From assembly GCF_029504695.1 (NCBI RefSeq), contig NZ_JAQFIN010000004.1, forward strand, positions 248,001-312,000: a stretch of 64,000 nucleotides of DNA. Direction: 5' to 3'. The position numbers and the translations under genes are program-made. This stretch comes from Parabacteroides sp. PF5-6. Lineage in GTDB: Bacteria > Bacteroidota > Bacteroidia > Bacteroidales > Tannerellaceae. Under the pieces are notes generated by a model. That model made no database searches and had not been told where the DNA came from. It saw nothing but the letters and a program-made list of their open reading frames with translations. Each line of letters begins with the position of its first letter. Position 1 is the stretch's first letter. Positions 44,178-56,883 of this stretch are shown piece by piece.

Positions 44178-44240
44178 TCAATAAGCATATCCAATCTCTA
44201 TAGAAACGGATAAGAGGCGCGTAAATTGTATATCTTGTTT

Positions 44241-44285
44241 AAAAAACAGAACGAGATAACGGATTTAATCCGCTACCTCGCTGTT
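44241..44285 (-). terminator. Intrinsic terminator of the DUF2795 gene
   Basis: On the minus strand AACAGCGAGGTAGCGGAT is mirrored by ATCCGTTATCTCGTTCTGTT, followed by TTTTTT. It closes the DUF2795 transcript before the T9SS operon promoter. Confidence 0.75.
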
Positions 44286-44310
44286 ATCTTCTTTTGTTTT
44301 TATTCTTTTG

Positions 44311-44532
44311 TTAATACTCTTCTTCGTTGAAAAAGAAATCTTCTTTACTGGGGTAATCCGGCCAAATGTCTTCCATGCATTCGTATATTTCTCCTTCATC
44401 TTCCATTTCCTGTAAATTCTCAATCACTTCCAACGGGGCACCCGAACGTTGAGCATAGTCAATCAGTTCGTCTTTGGTTGCTGGCCAAGGCGCATCTTCT
44501 AATTTTGAAGCTAATTCTAGGGTCCAATACAT
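44311..44532 (-). CDS. DUF2795 small acidic protein
   Basis: A 73-aa acidic cytoplasmic protein. Starting at the internal ATG (44532) gives MYWTLELASKLEDAPWPATK, the normal start of this very conserved Bacteroidales family; the longer frame begins 48 bp upstream without conserved sequence. The body is ELIDYAQRSGAPLEVIENLQEMEDEGEIYECMEDIWPDYP, shown as residues 21-60, and it ends KEDFFFNEEEY. Strong conservation suggests a housekeeping role, but no activity is known. Confidence 0.88.
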   Translation of the reverse strand: MYWTLELASKLEDAPWPATKDELIDYAQRSGAPLEVIENLQEMEDEGEIYECMEDIWPDYPSKEDFFFNEEEY

Positions 44533-44608
44533 GATGTTAAATGTTATAACTGCCTTCGCAGTCAGGTTACCAATTTCCAATTTTTCCGCAAAAATATAAC
44601 AATATTCG

Positions 44609-45172
44609 TTAGATGCAAGTATAATCCCAAATTATTTCGTCACCATTGATTTTTATGTTTTCCTTGCGTCCCAAAACAAAGAAATAATCCGACAGGCGAT
44701 TGATGAAAGTCAAGACCGGTTCTTCCACCCGGGAGGTCTGTGTCAGGGCATAGATCCGGCGTTCGGAGCGGCGGCAGACGGTACGGCAAACATGTGCCAG
44801 TGAGGCGCTTACGCTTCCTCCGGGCAATACGAACGCTTTCATTCGTGGCAGTTCGGCATCGATCCGGTCGATCTCCCGTTCCACGCGTTCGATACTTTCG
44901 GGAGTGATGCGGCTTTCGATCTTTAACTCCGTATTTTCCTGGTCGGTGGCCAGGTACGAACCGATGGTGAACAGTTTGTGTTGCACGAACGAGAGGAAAT
45001 CTTTATCCTCCTGTTCCTCGACCTGGGTGATCAGCAGTCCGATAAAAGAATTCAATTCATCGGTCGTGCCATAACTCTCGATCCGCGGATCGGCTTTGGA
45101 AACCCGCTGCCCTCCGACGAGTGAGGTGGTGCCTTTGTCGCCACCGCCGGTATAGATTTTGCTTTTCTTCAT
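44609..45172 (-). CDS. Cob(I)alamin adenosyltransferase (PduO type)
   Basis: A 187-aa trimeric enzyme that adenosylates cob(I)alamin to form coenzyme B12. The N-terminal loop KIYTGGGDKGTTSLVGGQRVSK, ESYGTTDELNSFIGLL, and the C-terminal pocket LPGGSVSASLAHVCRTVCRRSERR plus INRLSDYFFVLGR are the PduO signature residues. It overlaps the stop of the upstream methyltransferase gene by 4 bp (ATGA), so both are co-translated; the methyltransferase substrate is not evident. Confidence 0.95.
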   Translation of the reverse strand: MKKSKIYTGGGDKGTTSLVGGQRVSKADPRIESYGTTDELNSFIGLLITQVEEQEDKDFLSFVQHKLFTIGSYLATDQENTELKIESRITPESIERVEREIDRIDAELPRMKAFVLPGGSVSASLAHVCRTVCRRSERRIYALTQTSRVEEPVLTFINRLSDYFFVLGRKENIKINGDEIIWDYTCI

Positions 45173-45855
45173 CGTTCAAAATAAATTTTATAGTTGCGTT
45201 TATGTAGATTCTTATGAAATAGAACAATGCCCAGCGTAAATTGTTCCAGGCTGACGGTCACTTCCGGATGGGTGATGATCTGCTGCCAGGCCTTCCGCGC
45301 CGTTTTGTTCCGGCGGATCCCGTCGACGACCACCACCGTATGATCGGCCGTATGGGGCAGGCAGGTGGTGAATGTTTCCAGGAGATCGATCCCCTTGTCG
45401 CGTCCGTTGAGGAAGATAAAATCAAGTGTCTTTCCTTTTTGCAGGTAGTCGCCCAGTTGCTGGCGCACGTCACCGGTATAACATTCGATCGGCGTACGTG
45501 CCGCCTCACGGTAAACGCGCTGTGCGATTGCCGCGTCCTCCTCGATCGAAGCGCAAGCGAGCCCCGCGGCGTACGAGCTGAGGTAAAGCGTGGAAAGACC
45601 CAACGAAGTCCCCACCTGCAGGATGGTCTGCGGCTTGAAATGGTTCGTCAATCGGAAAAGCAATGCCCCCTTGCGGACGGAGATCGCCTCTTTGGCCACC
45701 CGTCGCGCCGTTGTCCGATCGCTTTGCTGCAGGCGTTTGCGTATCCGTTCGATCTCTTTCAGCCGGTAGTACGTGCCGTGTTCCTCGATCACCTGGGTGA
45801 TCAGATGAAAGACAAAAGGGGAATGCACCCTGTATTTTCCGGGCAGTAGACTCAT
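45169..45855 (-). CDS. Class I SAM-dependent methyltransferase
   Basis: A 228-aa enzyme if the start is the ATG at 45855 (MSLLPGKYRVHSPFVFHL, the normal N-terminus in Bacteroidales); the frame extends 66 bp upstream without homologous sequence. The SAM-binding core is QTILQVGTSLGLSTLYLSS followed by ACASIEEDAAIAQRVYR; a second conserved part is LDFIFLNGRDKGIDLLETF and VVVDGIRRNKTARKAWQQI. Most like O-methyltransferase-type enzymes. Its substrate is unknown. It is coupled to the cobalamin adenosyltransferase gene. Confidence 0.86.
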   Translation of the reverse strand: MSLLPGKYRVHSPFVFHLITQVIEEHGTYYRLKEIERIRKRLQQSDRTTARRVAKEAISVRKGALLFRLTNHFKPQTILQVGTSLGLSTLYLSSYAAGLACASIEEDAAIAQRVYREAARTPIECYTGDVRQQLGDYLQKGKTLDFIFLNGRDKGIDLLETFTTCLPHTADHTVVVVDGIRRNKTARKAWQQIITHPEVTVSLEQFTLGIVLFHKNLHKRNYKIYFER

Positions 45856-45934
45856 GATTTTCTTTTGAAGCGGTAAAGGTAGATAAATTATATGTATCTT
45901 CGCCGGTGAGTAAAATAACATTTAATCCGAAAGA

Positions 45935-46405
45935 ATGATGATACGTATTTTGATTTTTGCCGTAAGTCTTTTGTCCTTTTTGAATGTAAAAGCCGCGCCG
46001 GTAGTGGAAGGCGAGAAACAGGCTTCCGCTCCGAAGATCACCCTGATCGCTCCGGGCGAGAACGATGTGTTACAGATCGGCAAAGCGATCCATTTCGATA
46101 TGGATCTCGACGACGAAATCCTGCTGCAATCCTACCGGGTAGAGATCCACGATAATTTCGACGGCCATTCGCATACGCAAGCGAACGAAGGCAGCCCTTT
46201 CCCTTCGATCTTCGATAAGACCTGGGAACTGCAGGGCGTTAAAAAACGGAACATCCACCATCACGGCATCGTCATCCCCGCCGACGCCAAAGAAGGCATT
46301 TACCACCTGCGCATCTGGTGCACCAACGCCAACGGCGAACAATCAACCGTCATCCGCACCGTCCACCTCAGCAAAGGCCCGGGCACGCAGTATCACCATC
46401 ATTAA
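45935..46405 (+). CDS. DUF4625 His-rich exported protein
   Basis: A 156-aa exported protein. A signal peptide (MMIRILIFAVSLLSFLNVKA) precedes an Ig-like beta domain of the DUF4625 type: KITLIAPGENDVLQIGKAIHFDMDLDDE and YRVEIHDNFDGHSHTQ. His residues are frequent (HDNFDGHSH, RNIHHHGIVIP, QYHHH at the C-terminus), which suggests metal binding. It is divergent from the methyltransferase gene. It has no lipobox Cys, unlike many family members. Confidence 0.85.
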   Translation: MMIRILIFAVSLLSFLNVKAAPVVEGEKQASAPKITLIAPGENDVLQIGKAIHFDMDLDDEILLQSYRVEIHDNFDGHSHTQANEGSPFPSIFDKTWELQGVKKRNIHHHGIVIPADAKEGIYHLRIWCTNANGEQSTVIRTVHLSKGPGTQYHHH

Positions 46406-46456
46406 AAGCGCCTCTTTAACCTGCTGGGAATGAGGTGTTAATATTTTCTTCAAAAA

Positions 46457-46536
46457 CTACCGGTAGTTTGCGCACCAACTACCGGTAGTTTGTCGACAAA
46501 ATATTAGTAGTTTGCGCGCAAACTACCGGTAGTTTA
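46457..46536. repeat. 22-bp-period palindrome array (CTACCGGTAG)
   Basis: CTACCGGTAG at 46457, 46479 and 46523, and a degenerate ATATTAGTAG at 46501, all in the same 22-bp phase. Each is part of a longer palindrome (AAACTACCGGTAGTTT). Array begins 51 bp after the DUF4625 stop and ends at the edge of the repeat element. Confidence 0.9.
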
Positions 46537-46537
46537 C

Positions 46538-46828
46538 CACATAAAAATTTTTAGTCCGGTCTTCACCTTTCACCCGGTCGCCAGATCCCTGTATTGATCA
46601 GCGTTTCGGGTGAAAGGTAGAAGAATACTTAAAAAAACGACAGACCTTCCCGAAAAAAGCCGCCGGCCTTTTGGAAAACTCCGGCAGCCTTTTGGGAAAC
46701 CCTGCCGGCCTTTTGCAAAACCCTGCCGGCCTTTTTCGGGAAGCCTCCATCTTTCACCCGAAACGCTGATCAATACAGGGCTCTGGCGATCGGGTGAAAG
46801 GTGGAAGGGGGTGCGAAACTTTTATGTG
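46538..46828. repeat. Repeat element copy B with long terminal inverted repeats around a 21-bp array
   Basis: Second copy of the element at 35812-36157. Left arm 46538-46616 and right arm 46751-46828 match the arms of copy A almost base for base. The core array has five units in 21-bp phase at 46646, 46667, 46688, 46709 and 46730 (GCCGGC core, CCTTTT end). Copy B lacks about 55 bp that copy A has between the array and the right arm. Confidence 0.85.
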
Positions 46829-46841
46829 TAGACTGCCCAAA

Positions 46842-46929
46842 ATAAACATTGCACTTTGCTCGACCAAAGTGCAATGTTTTTTTTACCAAAGTGTAATGTT
46901 TTTTCGCCCAAAGTGCAATGTTTTGAAAA
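46842..46929. repeat. 22-bp-period TTGCACTTTG/CAAAGTGCAA array, copy B
   Basis: Forward unit at 46842 and inverted units (CCAAAGTGCAATG) at 46864, 46886 and 46908, exact 22-bp steps. It lies at the same distance beyond the repeat element as in copy A. Confidence 0.85.
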
Positions 46930-47018
46930 GGGGGTTCTGGCGGGAGGATCATCTGTGGGAGGAGCGGGCATAGGGGAAAGAAAAAAAGTCTTTTTATGTG
47001 TATGAATACATTTATTTG

Positions 47019-47245
47019 TATATTTGCATGCTATCGGAGGTGTCCCGCCATGATTCAGGAGCGCTTGATTTTGTGTGCGACCTTCATGATGTTTACGGCG
47101 AGTTACGTATTATTGACCTAATTCGATGGATTCGATTTGAGTGATTCTTTTTTTTGAGAGGAGACTTCCTTGTGAGCGACAGGAGTCCGATGTGATCTGT
47201 GTATAATGTATTTTTAATCTATATCTAATAAATATTACAAAACGT
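47019..47245 (+). promoter_or_regulatory. Promoter and long leader of the Gfo-beta-galactosidase operon
   Basis: TATATTTG (47019-47026) is the -7 box. The leader to the ATG at 47246 is about 210 nt. It contains a small open frame (47050-47121), a direct repeat ATTCGAT (47121-47136) before a T8 run, and a weak imperfect hairpin (47158-47195). No known riboswitch class was recognised. Confidence 0.5.
47050..47121 (+). CDS. Candidate 23-aa hydrophobic leader peptide
   Basis: ATG at 47050 is preceded by GGAGG (47036-47040, 9-bp spacing), an unusually strong Shine-Dalgarno for a Bacteroidota. The peptide begins MIQER and then is hydrophobic (LILCATFMMFTASYVLLT), ending at TAA 47119-47121. It lies just after the predicted transcript start of the four-gene operon at 47246. 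It may be a leader peptide or a small membrane protein; no family is recognised and coding is not proven. Confidence 0.4.
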   Translation: MIQERLILCATFMMFTASYVLLT

Positions 47246-48412
47246 ATGAAAAACAGGAAATTGCGCATGGGCATGGTAGGCGGCGGAAGCGACGCGTTTA
47301 TCGGTGCCATTCACCGCAGAGCGGCATTCATGGATAATCAGATTGAATTGGTGTGTGGATGTTTTAGTATCGATCCGGAGATCTCGAAAAGCTCCGGTTT
47401 ATCTTATTTCTTACCGGAAGACCGGATTTACAGCACGTATCAGGAGATGTTCGAACGCGAGATGTTGTTGCCCGAAGGCGAACGCATGGATTTCGTGACG
47501 ATCGTTACGCCTAATCGGTTCCATTTCGAGCCGGCAATGATGGCGTTGGAGCGGGGTATGCACGTGGTGGTCGACAAACCGATGACTTTCTCGCTGGAAG
47601 AGGCTAAGGCTTTGCAACAGAAGGTGGAAGAGACGGGTCTGGTATTGGCTTTGACGCATGTGTATAGCGGTTATCCGGCGGTGAAAGAAGCCCGCGACCG
47701 GATCGCCAAAGGCGAACTGGGGCAGTTGCGCCGCTTGTATGTGGAGTATCCGCAGGGCTGGTTGGCCGATCGGATCGAGCTGCAGGGTGGAAACAACGCC
47801 GGTTGGCGTACGGATCCCAAGCAAACGGGCAAGGCCGGCTGTATCGGCGATATCGGAACGCATGCCTGGCATCTGGCCGAGTATGTGACGGGTCAGAAGG
47901 TGTTGGAACTCTGTGCAGAGCTGAATACGTTCGCTCCGGGACGTCCGGTCGACGATGACGGGGCAGCCTTCCTGCGCTTCGATGGGGGCTTGAAAGGCTG
48001 TCTGACGGCCTCACAGATCGCTAAAGGGGAAGCCAACAACCTGCGCCTGCGTGTTTATGGCGAAAAGGGTGGACTCGAATGGCATCAGATGGATCCGAAC
48101 CGCTTGATCTTCAAATGGGGCAACAAGCCCGAAGAGATCGTTCATATCGGTAATAATACCTTCCTGGGCGAAGCTGCCGGCTGGGATGTACGCACCCCGG
48201 CGGGGCATCCGGAAGGCTTTATCGAAGCGTTTGCCAATATCTACCGCAATTTTGCGCTGACGGTCATGGCGCGCCGCAAAGGGGAGCAGCCTACCGAGGA
48301 TATGCTCGACTTCCCGACGGTCTACGATGGCGTACGCGGTATGCAATTCATCGAAACGATGGTCGAAGCCGGCTGGAACGATGAGGTGAAATGGCTGAAG
48401 TGGCAAGAATAA
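47246..48412 (+). CDS. Cytosolic Gfo/Idh/MocA-family oxidoreductase
   Basis: A 388-aa NAD(P)-dependent sugar oxidoreductase without signal peptide. The Rossmann part is GMVGGGSDAFIGAIHRRA (about residues 8-25), then NRFHFEPAMMALERGMHVVVDKPMTF with the catalytic-type Lys-Pro (DKP, where most members have EKP) and the C-terminal substrate half with CIGDIGTHAWHLAEYVTGQ, whose His is the likely catalytic acid. It starts a four-gene operon with a beta-galactosidase, a cytochrome fusion and a Tat-exported relative, so it probably handles an intracellular product such as a 3-keto-sugar. Confidence 0.9.
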   Translation: MKNRKLRMGMVGGGSDAFIGAIHRRAAFMDNQIELVCGCFSIDPEISKSSGLSYFLPEDRIYSTYQEMFEREMLLPEGERMDFVTIVTPNRFHFEPAMMALERGMHVVVDKPMTFSLEEAKALQQKVEETGLVLALTHVYSGYPAVKEARDRIAKGELGQLRRLYVEYPQGWLADRIELQGGNNAGWRTDPKQTGKAGCIGDIGTHAWHLAEYVTGQKVLELCAELNTFAPGRPVDDDGAAFLRFDGGLKGCLTASQIAKGEANNLRLRVYGEKGGLEWHQMDPNRLIFKWGNKPEEIVHIGNNTFLGEAAGWDVRTPAGHPEGFIEAFANIYRNFALTVMARRKGEQPTEDMLDFPTVYDGVRGMQFIETMVEAGWNDEVKWLKWQE

Positions 48413-48430
48413 GGAATTGATAATTGATAA

Positions 48431-53112
<4,682 letters not shown>

Positions 53113-53212
53113 TAATTATGAATTATGAGTTATGAATTATGAGATTAGGGGCGTCCCGCTTTCATTCGTAATTCTTCTCTCATAATTCATAATTCATAAC
53201 TCATAATTTTTT
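53113..53212 (+). repeat. AATTATG heptamer inverted repeat
   Basis: Left arm 53113-53144 (AATTATG units) and right arm 53178-53210 (CATAATT units) form a long stem around a 33-bp loop, directly after the cytochrome stop. It may attenuate transcription before the Tat-exported Gfo gene. Confidence 0.75.
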
Positions 53213-53229
53213 CTCTTAAATCTCGTATC

Positions 53230-54639
53230 ATGAAAAAAGAAAACAGTATCAGTAGAAGAACCTTTTTGAAAAGCTCGGCAGCAGCCGGTGCTTTGGGTGT
53301 GATCGGAACCGGCGGAACCGCTGCGGTGTTAACTTCTTGTGGCGGAGGGGGCGCTAAGGAGCCTGCCATGAAGCCGTTGAGAGAACCGGGAACATACTAT
53401 GTTCCTAACCTGATGGACTTTGCCAACGACGGACAGGAACTCAAAGCCGGTGTGATCGGTTGCGGTGGACGTGGCTCTGGAGCTGCCTTCAACTGGCTGA
53501 ATGCGGCCAACGGTGTGACCATCACTGCGTTGGGTGATACGTTTAAAGAACGCGTCGACGACCTGGCCGGCAAACTGAAAGAGCAAAAAGGAATCGATAT
53601 CCCCGAATCGCATCGCTTCGTGGGCTTGGATGCCTACAAGCAGGTGATCGATAGCGGCGTGGATGTGGTATTGGTGGCTACGCCTCCCAACTTCCGTCCG
53701 ATCCATTTCCAATATGCGACGGAGAAAGGCAAACACTCATTCCTGGAAAAACCCGTATGTGTCGATCCCGTAGGCTATCGTACGATCGTAGCCACCGCCA
53801 AGCAGGCGGCAGCCAAAGGCTTGTGTGTGATTGTCGGTACGCAACGGCGTCACCAACGCTCCTACGTTGAATCGTTCAAGCTCTTGATGGACGGTATCAT
53901 CGGAGAAATCAAAGGCGGTACGGTATGGTGGAACGGCGGTATGCTTTGGTTCCGCGAACGGCAACAGGGATGGAGCGATTGCGAGTGGATGATCAAAGAC
54001 TGGGTGAACTGGAGATGGCTCTCGGGCGACCATATCGTCGAGCAGCATGTGCACAATCTGGACGTATTCACCTGGTTCACGAATATGAAAGCCGTCTCGG
54101 CCGTAGGTTTTGGCTCGCGCCAACGACGCATCACCGGCGACCAGTACGATAACTTCAGCGTAGACTTCACGATGGAGAACGGCATCCACCTGCACAGTAT
54201 GTGCCGGCAGATCAGTGGCTGCTCGAACAACGTCAGTGAGTTTATCCAGGGAACGAAAGGAACTTGGTGGGGCAATCAAGGCCGCGATGCGATCTTTAAA
54301 GATGTCGACGGCAACGTGATCTGGAGCTGGGACAAGGAAGCGGAAGACGCCAACTTCAAACAGGTCGACCCCTATACGCTTGAGCATGTCAACTGGATCA
54401 ACCATATCCGCAGCAAAACGCTTATCGAGCAAGCTTCCGAGATTGCGATCCCCAACATGATGGCTATCATGGGTCGCGAATCGGCTTATACGGGTAAAGA
54501 AGTGACCTGGGATGAGATGGCAGCGTCGCCGTTAGACTATATGCCGGACGACCTGAACCTGGGTAAGATGGATATGTCGAAATTTGTCGTTCAGGTACCG
54601 GGAACACCCTACGATCCGAACCGCAGAAGAAGAGGATAA
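53230..54639 (+). CDS. Tat-exported Gfo/Idh/MocA oxidoreductase lipoprotein
   Basis: A 469-aa oxidoreductase with a twin-arginine signal (SISRRTFLKSSAAAGA) and a lipobox (LTSCGG), so it is folded and loaded with NAD(P) before export and then lipid-anchored in the periplasm. The Rossmann fold is AGVIGCGGRGSGAAFNW (about residues 73-89), followed by ATPPNFRPIHFQYATEKGKHSFLEKPVCVDP with the EKP motif, and the C-terminal half has DWVNWRWLSGDHIVEQHVHNLD with the probable catalytic His. Such enzymes oxidise sugars at C3. It is the fourth gene of the operon with the cytochrome fusion. Confidence 0.92.
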   Translation: MKKENSISRRTFLKSSAAAGALGVIGTGGTAAVLTSCGGGGAKEPAMKPLREPGTYYVPNLMDFANDGQELKAGVIGCGGRGSGAAFNWLNAANGVTITALGDTFKERVDDLAGKLKEQKGIDIPESHRFVGLDAYKQVIDSGVDVVLVATPPNFRPIHFQYATEKGKHSFLEKPVCVDPVGYRTIVATAKQAAAKGLCVIVGTQRRHQRSYVESFKLLMDGIIGEIKGGTVWWNGGMLWFRERQQGWSDCEWMIKDWVNWRWLSGDHIVEQHVHNLDVFTWFTNMKAVSAVGFGSRQRRITGDQYDNFSVDFTMENGIHLHSMCRQISGCSNNVSEFIQGTKGTWWGNQGRDAIFKDVDGNVIWSWDKEAEDANFKQVDPYTLEHVNWINHIRSKTLIEQASEIAIPNMMAIMGRESAYTGKEVTWDEMAASPLDYMPDDLNLGKMDMSKFVVQVPGTPYDPNRRRRG

Positions 54640-54660
54640 AAGAATCTTTTCCACAGCATA

Positions 54661-54694
54661 AAAAGAGGGATGCCGGCATGGCATTCCTCTTTTT
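54661..54694 (+). terminator. Intrinsic terminator
   Basis: AAAGAGGGATGCC (54662-54674) pairs with GGCATTCCTCTTT (54680-54692) and is followed by T residues; it ends the Gfo operon. Confidence 0.8.
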
Positions 54695-54699
54695 TTCGG

Positions 54700-54707
54700 T
54701 ATGTTTG
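54700..54707 (+). promoter_or_regulatory. -7 box of the M3-like peptidase gene
   Basis: TATGTTTG, 18 bp before the ATG at 54726. Confidence 0.6.
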
Positions 54708-54725
54708 CAATCTAAACGCAAAAAT

Positions 54726-56738
54726 ATGAGTATTATGGAAAAACGCTGGACAGCAATAGCCTTCGTATGGGCTATGAGTTTCTTACTTCCCGCCTATGCG
54801 ATCGAACCGCAGACGGTCGACCGCACGATTCAGGAACTAACACGTAAAAACCCCGCCGAGAAAGACGCCATCGAAAAGGGCGTGCGCCAGATTGCCCGCC
54901 TGTGGCAGGAGAAAGATGGCGATGATGCCGTGTTTCAAACCTTCTGCCTGGAGAAATACATCACCGATCCGGTGGAGAAAGAAGTGGTCTTTCGGAAAAT
55001 CAGCGACTATATGGAAGCCATCAACGGCCATTTCGCCCAAATGTCGGAACGGCTGGGCTGGCATGTGACGGTCGATACCGGACCGATCCACCCGGTCGAC
55101 TATATGTTCTCCACACTCGGCCCACGGGCGCATCTGACCGAAGACCTCTACGACAAGAAGATCGCTTTCTATGTCGCCTTGAACTTCCCCAAGCTCACCC
55201 TGGCCGAGAAAGAGGCCTTGGGCAACGACCGCCGGGCATGGGCCTACGCCCGTTTGGGCGATTGGTTCACCAGCCGGATCCCTACCGCCGTACGCCAGCA
55301 GAACAGCCTGGTCAGTAACGACGCCGACCGCTATATCGATGCCTACAATATCTATATGGGCAACCTGTTGACGCCCAAAGGACGCAAGCTCTTCCCCCAA
55401 GAGATGATCCTGCTCTGCCATTGGAACCTGCGCGACGAGATCAAAGCCAACTACAACAAAGGCAAAGAGGGCTTGGAGAAACAACAAACCGTCTACGAAG
55501 TGATGAAACGGGTGATCAGCCAGGAAATCCCGCGCGAAGCCATCAATTCGGGGCGCTACGATTGGAATCCCTACACCAATACCCTCTCGGACGCGGGACA
55601 AACCATCCCTTTCACGCCCGAATCGCCCGAACGCTACCGCAAGATGCTCAATAACTTCCACGCCCAGCAGCGGATCGACCAATATATGGGCGATACCTAC
55701 CTCGACCGCAAGTTCAACGACGAGATGGAGATGGCACTGACCGATGTCGAAGCGCTGTTCGACCGCTTCCTCTCGGCACCCGAATTGAAGGAGGTGGGCC
55801 GACTGATCCAGAAACGCATGGGACGCAAGCTGCAAGCCTTTGATATCTGGTACGACGGCTTCAAAGCCCGCGCCAACCTCGATACCGAGAAGCTCGATCA
55901 GCAACTGCGTCAGCGTTATCCCGACGCCCAGGCGATGGAAGACGACCTGGCAAACATCCTGGTCAAGCTCGGTTATGCCCCCGAACGGGCCAACTACCTG
56001 GCGGAGAAGATCGCCGTCGACGGGGCCCGCGGATCGGGACATGCCGCCGGTGCCTCGATGAAAGGACAGAAAGCACGCCTGCGTACCCGTATCCCCGCCG
56101 GAGGAATGGATTATAAAGGCTACAACATTGCCATCCATGAGTTCGGACATAACGTCGAACAGACCATCTCGCTCTACGATGTCGACTACTACCTGCTCGA
56201 AGGGGTGCCCAATACCGCCTTTACCGAAGCCCTGGCCTTTGTCTTCCAAAAGCGCGACCTGGAGATCCTGGGCATCGACAATAACGATCCCGAAAAAAAC
56301 CGGATGGACCTGTTGGATAAGGTATGGAGCCTGTACGAGATCGCCGGTGTGTCGATGTTAGACATCGCCGTGTGGAAATGGCTTTACGCCCATCCCGAAG
56401 CGACAGCCGTTGAATTGCAAGAAGCGGTCGTCGCGCTCTCGAAAGAGGTGTGGAACCGCTACTACGCCCCCGTCTTCGGTGTGAAAGACGAGACCGTGCT
56501 GGCGATCTACTCTCACATGATCGGCTATCCGCTCTACCTCTCGGCTTATGCCTTCGGTCAGATCATTGAATATCAGTTGGAGAACTACTTCGCCGGCAAA
56601 CACTTCGCCACCGAAGTCGACCGCATCTTCGCTTTAGGCTGCCTCACACCCAATGTCTGGATCCAACAAGCCACGGGCAGCCCGCTCACTGTCGATCCCC
56701 TGCTCGAAAACCTCCGTAAGGCGCTGGAAAAGAAATGA
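54726..56738 (+). CDS. Exported M3-like zinc metallopeptidase
   Basis: A 670-aa exported metallopeptidase. After a signal peptide ending LLPAYA, the protein is almost all helical. The zinc site is HEFGH at residues 471-475 with the third ligand Glu501 in FTEALAF, a spacing typical of family M3 (oligopeptidase F-like). The conserved context is GYNIAIHEFGHNVEQ and VPNTAFTEALAFVFQ. The ATG at 54726 is used because the promoter box is just upstream; the frame extends 48 bp farther into the terminator. Substrates are likely short peptides in the periplasm. Confidence 0.86.
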   Translation: MSIMEKRWTAIAFVWAMSFLLPAYAIEPQTVDRTIQELTRKNPAEKDAIEKGVRQIARLWQEKDGDDAVFQTFCLEKYITDPVEKEVVFRKISDYMEAINGHFAQMSERLGWHVTVDTGPIHPVDYMFSTLGPRAHLTEDLYDKKIAFYVALNFPKLTLAEKEALGNDRRAWAYARLGDWFTSRIPTAVRQQNSLVSNDADRYIDAYNIYMGNLLTPKGRKLFPQEMILLCHWNLRDEIKANYNKGKEGLEKQQTVYEVMKRVISQEIPREAINSGRYDWNPYTNTLSDAGQTIPFTPESPERYRKMLNNFHAQQRIDQYMGDTYLDRKFNDEMEMALTDVEALFDRFLSAPELKEVGRLIQKRMGRKLQAFDIWYDGFKARANLDTEKLDQQLRQRYPDAQAMEDDLANILVKLGYAPERANYLAEKIAVDGARGSGHAAGASMKGQKARLRTRIPAGGMDYKGYNIAIHEFGHNVEQTISLYDVDYYLLEGVPNTAFTEALAFVFQKRDLEILGIDNNDPEKNRMDLLDKVWSLYEIAGVSMLDIAVWKWLYAHPEATAVELQEAVVALSKEVWNRYYAPVFGVKDETVLAIYSHMIGYPLYLSAYAFGQIIEYQLENYFAGKHFATEVDRIFALGCLTPNVWIQQATGSPLTVDPLLENLRKALEKK

Positions 56739-56760
56739 AACCGGCACTTTTTCATTGTTT

Positions 56761-56848
56761 GACAGCTATCGAACAGGTGTTTGACAGCTGTCAAACAGCT
56801 GTTCGACGGCTGTGAAACAGTTGTTCGATAGCTGTCAAACAATAAAAA
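56761..56848 (+). repeat. 22-bp-period palindrome array (GACAGCTGTC)
   Basis: Four units of exactly 22 bp begin at 56761, 56783, 56805 and 56827, each with an AGCTGT or AGCTAT core and the motif TTTGACAGCTGTCAAA best preserved in unit 2. It starts 22 bp after the peptidase stop and ends about 36 bp before the GSCFA ATG. Confidence 0.9.
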
Positions 56849-56883
56849 AGAGGTAGCTTTCGAAATATAAAAGAATATTGGAT

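Noticed and set aside
47033-47245. Riboswitch in the operon leader
   Set aside because: I could not fit cobalamin, SAM, TPP, FMN or glycine consensus cores; only a weak hairpin is seen.
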